The position numbers and the translations under genes are program-made. The notes under the pieces were generated by a model. It had not been told where the DNA came from. It worked only from the letters and a program-made list of their open reading frames with translations, and searched no databases. From assembly GCA_964623735.1 (NCBI GenBank), contig CAZUVE010000004.1, positions 1-38,908 of the forward strand: a stretch of DNA of 38,908 nt, read 5' to 3'. Below, one piece after another: positions 17,065-23,956 of this stretch. The DNA comes from SW-9-67-25 sp964623735. GTDB lineage: Archaea > Halobacteriota > Halobacteria > Halobacteriales > Haloarculaceae. Within the stretch, counting starts at the first letter, position 1. Every line of letters starts with the position of its first letter.

Positions 17065-17847
17065 TCACCCTCTCAGTTTGGTTTTCAGATTTATCTCGAT
17101 TAGATTTGCAGCCTGTTGTACTTGTTCTGGAAGCGTTTTTTCCCACACGTCTCCAGAAATGCGTGATTTTGGGCCCGAGATACTCACAGCTCCACGAATC
17201 TGAGACTGTTCGTCTCTGACTGCAGCTCCGACGGCCCGCGTTCCAGGTATTTCCTCTTCATCGTTTTCCGCGTATCCCTGTTTACGGGTTCGTTCTAATT
17301 CGTCAAACAATGTCTGTCGGTCAGTGATGGTTTTGTCAGTCACCTTCGGGAGACCGTGCTCCTCGATGATCTCTCCTACGCGCTCTCGGGAGAGCTCGGC
17401 GAGAACGGCCTTGCCGGTCGAAGAGTAATGGAGGAAGTCCGGTCTCTCACTCTTCCGTTCGTGGAAATCTTCTGCGATTGCGTTCTCTCCCTGTGATCGG
17501 TAGATGTAGTAGCCTTGTCCCTCTGATTCGATCATCAAGTGTGCGTGTTCACCAGTCTCATCTGCCAGTTGATCCACGTGATTTCTGCCTGCCTGATACA
17601 GCGCAGACTGGTTCATAACAGTGTTCCCGAAGTTGATGAACTTATAACTCAATCTGTATTTCTGATCTTGTTTGATAACGTACCCTTGCTCTTCGAGTGT
17701 CATCAGGTGGTTGTAGACCGCTCCCTTGGTGAGATTGATATCCTCCGCCAGGTTCGTAACACCGACTTCACCAGACCCGCGGACTGCTTCTAACACTCGA
17801 CACGTTCGCTCCACTGTCCGGAGTGTACGTGGACTGTTCTCTGACAT
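17065..17847 (-). CDS. IclR-family transcriptional regulator
   Basis: A 260-residue regulator. Residues about 8-65 form the winged helix-turn-helix (RTVERTCRVLEAVRGSGEVG, then NLAEDINLTKGAVYNHLMTLEEQGYV), and about 75-255 form the IclR effector-binding domain (HAHLMIESEGQGYYIYRSQG, HYSSTGKAVLAELS, GYAENDEEEIPGTRAVGAAV). IclR proteins bind small carboxylic or amino-acid-like effectors and control adjacent catabolic genes as repressors or activators. It is the only regulator in the island and so the likely switch for it. A perfect palindrome between its own TATA box and start (17854-17865) suggests autoregulation. Confidence 0.93.
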   Translation of the reverse strand: MSENSPRTLRTVERTCRVLEAVRGSGEVGVTNLAEDINLTKGAVYNHLMTLEEQGYVIKQDQKYRLSYKFINFGNTVMNQSALYQAGRNHVDQLADETGEHAHLMIESEGQGYYIYRSQGENAIAEDFHERKSERPDFLHYSSTGKAVLAELSRERVGEIIEEHGLPKVTDKTITDRQTLFDELERTRKQGYAENDEEEIPGTRAVGAAVRDEQSQIRGAVSISGPKSRISGDVWEKTLPEQVQQAANLIEINLKTKLRG

Positions 17848-17853
17848 GTGTGG

Positions 17854-17880
17854 TAAACCGGTTTATAGGTATTTATATAT
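17854..17880 (-). promoter_or_regulatory. IclR-gene promoter with palindromic operator candidate
   Basis: The 12-base perfect palindrome TAAACCGGTTTA (17854-17865) lies between the start codon at 17847 and an AT-rich TATA tract (AATATATAAATA on the minus strand, about 17869-17881). A protein bound there would block transcription initiation, as expected for self-repression. The same 12-mer was not seen in front of the other island genes. Confidence 0.45.
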
Positions 17881-17881
17881 T

Positions 17882-18363
17882 TGTCCCTCACACCTGTTTC
17901 TCTTTGTTGGTGATTGAACTGACACGGTGAGTAGACACACTGGATTTGTCAGTATACCCGCCGAACTGTGTGGCTTCGAGCGCTGGCCAATCTTCTCGAA
18001 TCTCATTTATGATTACTGAATTCATATATGATAAGTACTGCTCCTGAACGGTACGGGTCGCGGTTTGATATCTTTATTTCTGGGTGCACTGCCCCCTATA
18101 GGGTCGGTTATTGTAAACGCCCCAGTAACGATTTAATTATTTTATCACTGACTACAAAATAAGTTACTTGCCGTGAGACGCGTGTGCCGATACGACTACA
18201 CGCCGCATACTCACTCCGGCGCTGACCCACAGGAATCGGTCGGGTCCCCGGTGTACCAATCAAAGAATAAGGCTCTTGTCGAACTGGGTGAAACAGCACC
18301 CTGAGAGTTACAGCATCCCGCGGTACGCTAGTTGCTGTGTGCAAGCGGACAGCCTTCGGCGGG
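17882..18363. other. Stretch upstream of the IS1595 transposase remnant
   Basis: No gene is evident. It includes AT-rich sequence (18000-18030, 18115-18165) and presumably the left end of the insertion sequence whose transposase starts near 18364. I could not identify the terminal inverted repeat with confidence. An open minus-strand frame (18108-18641) is a shadow over the transposase and a palindrome. Confidence 0.35.
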
Positions 18364-18582
18364 ATGCTACACATTGTTGAACTCACCTCGATAGTGTTGC
18401 GGCCGGAGCCGCTCGATGTAGAGATTGAACGGCGGTGTAAGCAGGCGTGGGAAGACGCTCCCTGTCCTGAGTATGTGAAACCACCGTACAGTCCGGGGAT
18501 GACAGTCCTCGCATTTGGTGTTCCTCGTGTCGCTATGCCTTCACCTACACACGGAACACGCCCTTCTACGGTCGGACACTCA

Positions 18583-18660
18583 TACTGCCGGCTGTAAGTC
18601 TGTAAAGAACTTCGCGACCCCGGGGTCGCGGATATCTTCAAACAGTTACAGCCAGCAGTA
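18583..18660. repeat. Palindromic element, type A/B hybrid (78 bp), inside the IS1595 transposase
   Basis: Arms TACTGCCGGCTGTAA and TTACAGCCAGCAGTA pair with one mismatch; the inner hairpin is TTCGCGACCCCGGGGTCGCGG. Arms resemble type A, while the GTAAGTCTGTAA-like interior resembles type B. Flanked by TCA on both sides (18580-18582, 18661-18663). Excision joins GGT CGG ACA CTC to ACT CTT GGC in frame. Confidence 0.88.
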
Positions 18661-18714
18661 TCACTCTTGGCGAAATCGTCATCGCGTTTGTTCTCTACGC
18701 CGATACGCTACTCA

Positions 18715-18792
18715 TACTGTCGGCTATAAGCGCGTGAGCAGTATCGACACCCCGGACTGGGGAATATCTTCACGTCGGTATAGCCGACAGTA
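18715..18792. repeat. Palindromic element, type A, copy 3 (78 bp), inside the IS1595 transposase
   Basis: Nearly identical to the copy at 8018-8095 except that the right inner side reads CACGTCGGTATAG instead of CACGTAGTTATAG. Flanked by TCA on both sides (18712-18714, 18793-18795). Excision joins GAT ACG CTA CTC to AGC ATC CAC, restoring the conserved transposase segment ADTLLSIHQITQLF. Confidence 0.9.
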
Positions 18793-19492
18793 TCAGCATC
18801 CACCAGATCACACAGCTCTTCGACGCGGTCTACGATACGGTCCACACCACCATTCGGGATAGAGGCGGGCTTCGAGCGCGGCTTCTACCTCGTCCGGGAG
18901 CGTATTCGACACACTACTGACGGCCCAATCCAGATCGACGAAACCGGCCACAACTGATCCGGCTACAAGGGCCAGACGCCGCTGCGGGACGGCCTCTCCC
19001 GCGGCGGCTCTGTGAAGACGGTCGATCACGTTGGGAGGGTTCACCAGGTGAGACGGTGACGCTGATCGGTGCCTGTCGTGACGCCTTTCGTGTGATTCGT
19101 ACCGAACCAGGGACGCAACCGGAAGAACTCAAGCCAGCACTTGACGAGGTTGAACTCCTCTCAGGGCAGCTTGACTGGGTCTGGCACGACGGGTGGCGCG
19201 GGTACGCGCTACTCGTCTACGAGAACGAGCAAACCGTTGTTCACCCCGAAGAGTTTGTTACTGACGATGGCGTCCACATCAACCAAGTCGAATGCCTCTG
19301 GTCGCTGGTGAACCCGTGGCTACAGAATCGTGGCCTCTCCAAACCTGGGTTAGAGCAGTCCGTCCGACCCTACGGGTTCGTACCGTCGTTGAACCTCGTT
19401 GGAGCACCAGTACACGGCCTTCTTGTTTCGCAGTCAGAGTGTTTCGCTGAGTTATACAAGAGCCTGGACAAACCACGAGTCGGTTACAGATG

Positions 19493-20296
19493 CTACCGCA
19501 GTACTACTCCGCCCGAGATCTTGAGTGACTCACCCACGATGTTTTCTGTCGCGTTTGTCAACAAAAAGGCAATCGTGTTGGCAACTTCCTCTGGGTCGGT
19601 AATCTGGTCGGATGGGATACTCCCGCGCTCATGTTCACGTTGGTCTTCATAGGTCCGCCCCTTGGCTTTGGCTTTCTCTTTCATTCCTTGGTGAGCCATT
19701 CTCGTATCGACCCAACCGGGACACACAGCGTTGACACGGATATTGTGCTCAATCGCCTCGAGTGAGAGAGACTGGGTGAACCCGATTAAAGCAAACTTTG
19801 AGCCACAGTACGGCACTGACTGGTACGTCCCACGAAGTCCCGATAGAGACGAGACATTCACGATTGCACCTGAACCCGCCTTCTTCAGTTCCCGGTACAC
19901 AATCTGTGTCAAAAGTACTGTCGCAGTGTAATTGACCTCCAGTACTCTGCGCAGTTCTTCCTCGGACACGTTCTCAAATGCAGTCCTACCTCCGCCGACG
20001 CCTGCTACGTTAACGAGCGTGGTCACCCCTCCAAACTCATCATCTGCCGCAGTCAGTAGCCCTCTTCTGTCCCTCTCACTGGTCAGGTCTGCCTGCTGTG
20101 TAATTACCCTCCCGGACGAGGTAGCACTTGCTGCTGACTCTCGAACGTCAGCAAGTCTACTTTCATCCCGGCCAGTAAGCAACAAATCAGCTCCCATGCC
20201 CGCAAGTGTCTCGGCGGTACTAGATCCAATACCACCCGTAGCCCCTGTGACAAGCACTATTTCGCCCTCTAATGCGTCTGTCCTGAACACGGACAT
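19493..20296 (-). CDS. Short-chain dehydrogenase/reductase (SDR, classical type)
   Basis: A 267-residue classical SDR. The N-terminal cofactor motif is TGATGGIG (about residues 17-24), with NVAG (about 95) stabilising the central sheet, the catalytic Ser in NVSSLSG and the Tyr-Lys pair in YCGSK, and the PGWVDT segment after it. The C-terminal ENIVGESLKISGGVVLR closes the fold. TGRDES after strand 2 (Arg near the 2'-phosphate position) suggests NADP(H) preference, but this is only a guess. It should reduce or oxidise a hydroxyl/keto group of a small molecule and is the last gene of the catabolic island. A TATA tract (TTTTTTTATATC on the minus strand) lies about 25 bases before the ATG. Its 3' end lies only 42 bases beyond the dead transposase. 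Confidence 0.92.
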   Translation of the reverse strand: MSVFRTDALEGEIVLVTGATGGIGSSTAETLAGMGADLLLTGRDESRLADVRESAASATSSGRVITQQADLTSERDRRGLLTAADDEFGGVTTLVNVAGVGGGRTAFENVSEEELRRVLEVNYTATVLLTQIVYRELKKAGSGAIVNVSSLSGLRGTYQSVPYCGSKFALIGFTQSLSLEAIEHNIRVNAVCPGWVDTRMAHQGMKEKAKAKGRTYEDQREHERGSIPSDQITDPEEVANTIAFLLTNATENIVGESLKISGGVVLR

Positions 20297-20434
20297 AAAT
20301 AGATTATTTACTTACCTGATATAAAAAAACTTTTGATAGCACTGGCGGAGGGGCGTCGTAAAACTGCACGAGTTCGACAGAGTATACCGGTGGACGTAAC
20401 GTTTGATACATCTCGGGCGTCACGCGCGGGTTGA

Positions 20435-20514
20435 TAGTGATTGATGTAACTGTGTACCGGTCTGACCGTACGCTGTCGTGCGGTCGATCCGGTAATGACT
20501 TACATCAATCACTA
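20435..20514. repeat. Palindromic element, type B (80 bp)
   Basis: Arms TAGTGATTGATGTAA and TTACATCAATCACTA are perfectly complementary; the core is GACCGTACGCTGTCGTGCGG. Flanked by TGA on both sides (20432-20434, 20515-20517). It lies upstream of the SDR gene in a gene-free region. Confidence 0.88.
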
Positions 20515-20531
20515 TGAATGTATCATTACTT

Positions 20532-20846
20532 ACGTCCTCACTTTCGACACCCATCTTTGACCGCGACAGCCTTTTTCTGTCTTGCGATTTTTGCGAAGTA
20601 GTTAGTTCACCAATACTTCCTGTGACCAGTTGTGACGACCTCATCGTCGTTTGAGGTGGATCAATCGAATGAGCGAAGATTATGCTGAGAAGCTCTCTTG
20701 AGTGTATTCCCGGACGATTCGTCATCGTTAGCATCTGGACCCGATATATGAGATCTAGAAATTTTTAATTTCGTACAGTAATTGCAATAATCGACAGAAG
20801 GAAAATCAACTGGTCGAAGATCTTCGGGTGTCGAAAGTGAGTACGT
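20532..20846. repeat. Inverted-repeat pair bounding a 315-bp segment
   Basis: The 21-base sequence at 20532-20552 (CTCACTTTCGACACCC core) recurs inverted at 20826-20846 with one mismatch. The enclosed segment is AT-rich and holds no clear gene, although the minus strand reads a membrane-protein-like fragment (SYWQRFVLIIVILWTYSLST) ending across the right repeat. It could be a small non-autonomous element or an old inverted duplication. No target duplication is visible. Confidence 0.5.
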
Positions 20847-21060
20847 CCACAGTATAACAATGATTAAGACGAATCTTTGCCAGTAAGATACGGCCAGCTG
20901 TTTGGTTCGGTGATCTCGTTCAGTCCCTGTGAGATGTGCTCTATTGAAAATGGAAGACAGCGGCGGGATAACTTCGTAGCGAGTATGAGGAGATGAAGTC
21001 GAGAAGGCACTACGTGTAGCTAACCAAGCGTTGGGGAATCGAACGGGGAAACTCGAGTCA

Positions 21061-21219
21061 TACTGTCGGCTATACTGGTCGACGGAGTCCCTGATAGATA
21101 TTCGCCGGGTCGTGACGCGGCGAATTGTCTCAACCGTTCCGTCGACCAGTATATAAGCGCGTGAGCAGTATCGCCAGCCCGGACTGGGGAATATCTTCAC
21201 GTAGTTATAGCCGACAGTA
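21061..21219. repeat. Palindromic element, type A, copy 4, carrying a second palindrome
   Basis: Arms TACTGTCGGCTATA and TATAGCCGACAGTA match copies at 8018 and 18715, as does the inner TAAGCGCGTGAGCAGTATCG. Flanked by TCA on both sides (21058-21060 and 21220-21222). An extra 81 bases are inserted after GGCTA/TA in the left arm (see 21073-21151). Confidence 0.88.
21073..21151. repeat. Palindromic element, type C, inserted in a type A palindrome
   Basis: Arms TACTGGTCGACGG and CCGTCGACCAGTA are perfectly complementary, with an inner stem ATTCGCCG/CGGCGAAT. The insertion adds 81 bases within TATA, fitting a 79-base unit with a 2-base TA duplication or a 78-base unit with a 3-base duplication; the repeated TATA makes this ambiguous. 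The arm sequence differs from types A and B. Confidence 0.8.
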
Positions 21220-21466
21220 TCAGGCGGGCTTCCCCGCGAGACTCACATCGTCGTTCACTGTATCCGCACGGAGGAAGGACACACCTTCGCCGAAATCATC
21301 GATCGACTGAGTCTCATGCCCGAGATTTGCGATCGCCTCGGTCTCCATCCAGATGCCATGCCTCACCCAACCACGTTCTACCACTCTCTGGATCGGTACA
21401 CGATGTACGTCTGGCGGGCGTTGCTGCGCGTCGATCCGACTCACGTACCGCATTTTCAATAGAGCA

Positions 21467-22452
21467 GACTGAACAGGTCTCTTGTCTCGGAGAGGCGGAT
21501 CTCGGACATCGCTCGGCTCTATGTCCGCAACGTTATTAATCATTGTAAGAACTGTGCCGGCAACGATCATTCCGCCGAGACCAGTCAGCACCGAGGGTCT
21601 GCCGGGCACGGCGACAAGCGAGACACGAGGAGACGGGCAGAACACGTACTCCGTCTACGGAAGATTTTGAGCCGTGACACGGAGCGAGCAGGGCGGAGAC
21701 GGCACAGACACCACACCATCACGACGGGCGGTCCGTCGGGCTCTCGGTGGCAATCGGAGCTGCGTCGGGACTCGCCGGCAGACATCGGCGAGGTGACGCT
21801 GACCGGTTAGCTGGCCGTCCACGGCCAGCCGAAAGAACACGACCAACCGCTTCCGGTACAGTTCGGCGTCTCCGAGTCCGCTGCCCACCGCTCGGCATCC
21901 TCGCGATGCCCGACCCCGAACTCGGGCAGACCCTCGCAGTGATTGCTGCAAGTCAGTGCCGGATCCACCGCACGACAGCGTGCGGCCAGACCGGTACACA
22001 GTTCACGACCCGGGTGACACTTCTGGGACGAACACGGGCTGTCAGACCGTGCCCAGCGACACTGTCGGCCGGGTCCCGCGAGCCCGGACGCGCAGTCAGG
22101 AGACCGTTCGAAAGTACGACACAGCGCTGGATCAGCGCACGCCCGCCGCGCTGACCGACCTCGTCGACGAGATGGTCGAACGGCTGGAGGCGGCGGGCGG
22201 GGACAGGTAGGAGACGCTCCGAGACCCGGCACGGAGTGTGTGACTGTTCTGGGTACGACCGCACGCTCGATAAGCGGGACCCCCTCCGTTGGTCGCAATC
22301 GCGCGGTCGATCCCCGTCGGTCCGGGGTGTCTCTCCGGGTTGACATCATCTCAGAGCCCGTATTCGTATCCGAAACAGGGAGACACTGCCTCGGGATCGA
22401 CAGGAGATACCAGTACCTTCTTGCGGTATCGCGCCGTGGGACGAACGGCCTC
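21467..22452. other. Gene-poor junction between island DNA and GC-rich DNA
   Basis: No intact gene is visible. On the minus strand 21467-21645 reads a membrane-protein-like fragment (GGMIVAGTVLTMINNVADIE) that ends at the IS remnant. On the plus strand 22082-22210 reads a plausible C-terminus (YDTALDQRTPAALTDLVDEM, then VERLEAAGG) without a start, cut off upstream by a degraded type B palindrome (21937-22016). Base composition rises in GC through this region. Confidence 0.4.
21937..22016. repeat. Degraded palindromic element, type B
   Basis: The left side (CAGTGATTGCTGCAAGTCAG) and core (CCACCGCACGACAGCGTGCG) match intact type B copies, while the right outer arm has diverged and no matching flanks remain. 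Confidence 0.6.
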
Positions 22453-23289
22453 ATGTCCGTACCGACACACACGCTCCCGAGCGGCGACGACATCCCCGCC
22501 CTCGGATTCGGGACCTGGAGCATCCACGGTGAGACCGTCCGCGAGGGCGTTCGAACGGCTCTCGAACACGGGTACACCCATATCGATACCGCGGAGGGGT
22601 ACCGCAACGAACGCGAAATCGGCTCCGTTCTCGCCGAGTACGACCGCGAGGAGCTGTTCCTGACGTCGAAAGTGCTCGCGAAGAATCTCGGGTACGACTC
22701 GCTGATCGAGTCCTGCGAGGCGTCGCTCGACCGCCTGGGGACCGACTGTCTGGACCTGTACTTGATCCACTGGCCCAACCCGGCGATCTCCCTGCGGGAG
22801 ACGCTACACGCGATGGCGACGCTGCACGACCGCGGACTCGTCCGCAACGTCGGCGTCTCGAATTTCAGCGCCTACCAGCTCAGCTGTGCCCACCACATCA
22901 GCGACGTCCCGATTGCCGTCAACCAGATCGAGTTTCACCCCTGGTTCCAGCGCCCCGACCTCGTCGAGTACTGTCGCGAAACCGACACTGTCGTCGAAGC
23001 TGCCGCACCGCTTGCCCGGACTGCCGTCTTCGACGACGAGGTGGTCCAGGAACTGGCCGCGGAGTACGAACGGTCGCCCGCACAGGTCGTGCTCAGGTGG
23101 GCCGTCGAACGCGACGTCGTCGTCCTTCCCAAGTCGAGTTCGCCCGCACACGTCCAACAAAACGCCGAGCTGGACTGGGAGATAGACGAAGCGGATCTGC
23201 GTCGCCTCGACGAACGGGACCGCGACAACCCGATCTACGATACTCCTGCCCGGGGCTGGACAGACAACACCTACGGTATCAGGGAGTGA
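22453..23289 (+). CDS. Aldo/keto reductase family oxidoreductase
   Basis: A 278-residue TIM-barrel NADPH-dependent reductase. The start SVPTHTLPSGDDIPALGFGT carries the family N-terminus; HIDTAEGYRNEREIG supplies the catalytic Asp and Tyr, LTSKVLAKN the Lys, and LYLIHWPNP the His. LRWAVERDVVVLPKSSSPAH is the cofactor-binding strand with the K-S/T-S motif for NADP. These enzymes reduce aldehydes and ketones such as 2,5-diketo-gluconate or methylglyoxal-type compounds. I chose ATG 22453; the frame is open further upstream to 22240, but that part (Arg/Gly/Ser-rich) does not look like protein. The promoter is not clear. It is the first gene of the GC-rich part and converges on the truncated Gfo/Idh gene, with 43 bases between the stops. 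Confidence 0.92.
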   Translation: MSVPTHTLPSGDDIPALGFGTWSIHGETVREGVRTALEHGYTHIDTAEGYRNEREIGSVLAEYDREELFLTSKVLAKNLGYDSLIESCEASLDRLGTDCLDLYLIHWPNPAISLRETLHAMATLHDRGLVRNVGVSNFSAYQLSCAHHISDVPIAVNQIEFHPWFQRPDLVEYCRETDTVVEAAAPLARTAVFDDEVVQELAAEYERSPAQVVLRWAVERDVVVLPKSSSPAHVQQNAELDWEIDEADLRRLDERDRDNPIYDTPARGWTDNTYGIRE

Positions 23290-23332
23290 CGAGCGGCCCC
23301 CTATCGCGGGGCGCGAGCACGGAACCGAGGGG

Positions 23333-23881
23333 TCACTCGGGAAGCGTGACGGGACGACCGGTAGCTGCGGACTCGTACACTGCGTCGAGAACGCGCATGT
23401 CAGTCAGTGCGTGCTCGCCGTCGGGGAGAAAGTCGGTGTCGGTCAGCAGGTGGTGTCCGAAGTACGCGAACTCCTCTTCGAGCTGGTGGACGGGGTCGAG
23501 TTCGATCTCCGAGCGCACGCCGTCCCGGACGAGCGTGACCTCACGGGCGTCCCGTTCGTAGAACGCAGGATCCAGCCGCCACTGATCGGTATCCTCGCTC
23601 AACTCCCCGAGCATCGTCTGTGACATGGTGCCGTGGATGTGGACGACGTCACCGACGAATCCCCCGCGGAGCAGTTCTCTGAGACGGCGCACTGCGGGAT
23701 CGGTCTGCATTCGGTATCCGACCATCAGGGGAACGTCCGCGTCGGCACACGCGTCTACGAGTCTGCCGGCCCGATCGACGGACGCCTCGAGCGGTTTCTC
23801 ACAGAGGAGTGCCGTGCCCTGCTCGGCCGCAAACTCGGCATAGTCGAGGTGGGTCGCGTTCGGCGTCGCGACGTAACGACG
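23333..23881 (-). pseudogene. 5'-truncated Gfo/Idh/MocA-type sugar dehydrogenase (xylose-dehydrogenase-like)
   Basis: The recognisable frame begins in the middle of the cofactor domain (YVATPNATHLDYAEFAAEQG, TALLCEKPLEASVDRAGRLV) and continues LMVGYRMQTDPAVRRLRELL to the C-terminal AYFGHHLLTDTDFLPDGEHA. The EKP motif is intact, but the first part with the GxGxxG nucleotide-binding motif, about 80-90 residues, is missing: upstream the frame reaches a stop within a few codons and then the stop of the deaminase gene at 23957. Without the Rossmann motif and a start codon it is a pseudogene. Haloarchaeal NADP-dependent D-xylose dehydrogenases of pentose oxidation are the closest relatives I recall. 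Confidence 0.8.
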
Positions 23882-23956
23882 TACAGCGATCCGTACGAGT
23901 CAGGCGTAGCGTCGGTGTGCGTGCGCCCGCGGTTCGGTGTCGGTCGCGGCAGACAC

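Larger units (their letters stand above)
18364..19450 (+). pseudogene. ISH4-like IS1595-family transposase, pseudogene interrupted by two palindromic elements
   Basis: The frame can be followed from MLHIVELTSIVLRP through a zinc-ribbon (CPE then IWCSSCRYAFTYTR), the segment TLTLGEIVIAFVLYADTLLS, then QIDETGHN and SGYKGQTPLRDGLSRGGS, QLDWVWHDGWRGYALLVYEN, and the C-terminal block VHINQVECLWSLVNPWL plus NLVGAPVHGL, ending VRVFR before TGA at 19448-19450. These are hallmark IS1595/ISH4 motifs (DE, H-x-N-x-x-E). The gene is dead: a shift in the zinc ribbon near 18475, a shift near 18860, an in-frame stop after ETGHN, a shift near 19050 and one near 19430, plus the palindromes at 18583-18660 and 18715-18792. 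Removing each palindrome with one flanking TCA restores the local frame exactly. Confidence 0.85.
20989..21462 (+). pseudogene. IS5-like transposase N-terminal fragment, split by a palindrome
   Basis: Before the palindrome the frame reads GDEVEKALRVANQALGNRTG and KLES; after it, GGLPRETHIVVHCIRTEEGH, TFAEIIDRLSLMPEICDRLG, LHPDAMPHPTTFYHSLDRYT and MYVWRALLRV, then a stop at 21460-21462. This is the N-terminal part of a haloarchaeal IS5-like transposase. Removing the palindrome and one TCA joins GAG TCA to GGC GGG CTT with no frame change. Stops lie in frame just upstream of 20989, so the N-terminus is damaged, and the DDE catalytic part is missing. Confidence 0.75.
20937..21466 (+). mobile_element. 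Remnant of an IS5-like insertion sequence
   Basis: TGCTCTATTGAAAATG at 20937-20952 is repeated perfectly inverted at 21451-21466. Outside these, GTTCAGTC (20919-20926) and GACTGAAC (21467-21474) are also an inverted pair, with 11 extra bases on the left, so the true ends may lie further out. Inside is a transposase fragment on the plus strand that stops in the right repeat, so most of the catalytic domain has been deleted. The palindrome 21061-21219 has inserted in it. Confidence 0.65.

Noticed and set aside
16826..17146. Minus-strand frame whose end reads NDDNMTVILF, reminiscent of PP2C phosphatase C-termini
   Set aside because: It overlaps the start of another gene's coding end in a different frame, the rest shows no PP2C motif, and the match is only a few residues.
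18108..18641. Long open frame on the minus strand (177 residues)
   Set aside because: It runs antisense across the transposase pseudogene and into a palindromic element; composition is Ser/Arg-rich and not haloarchaeal-like.
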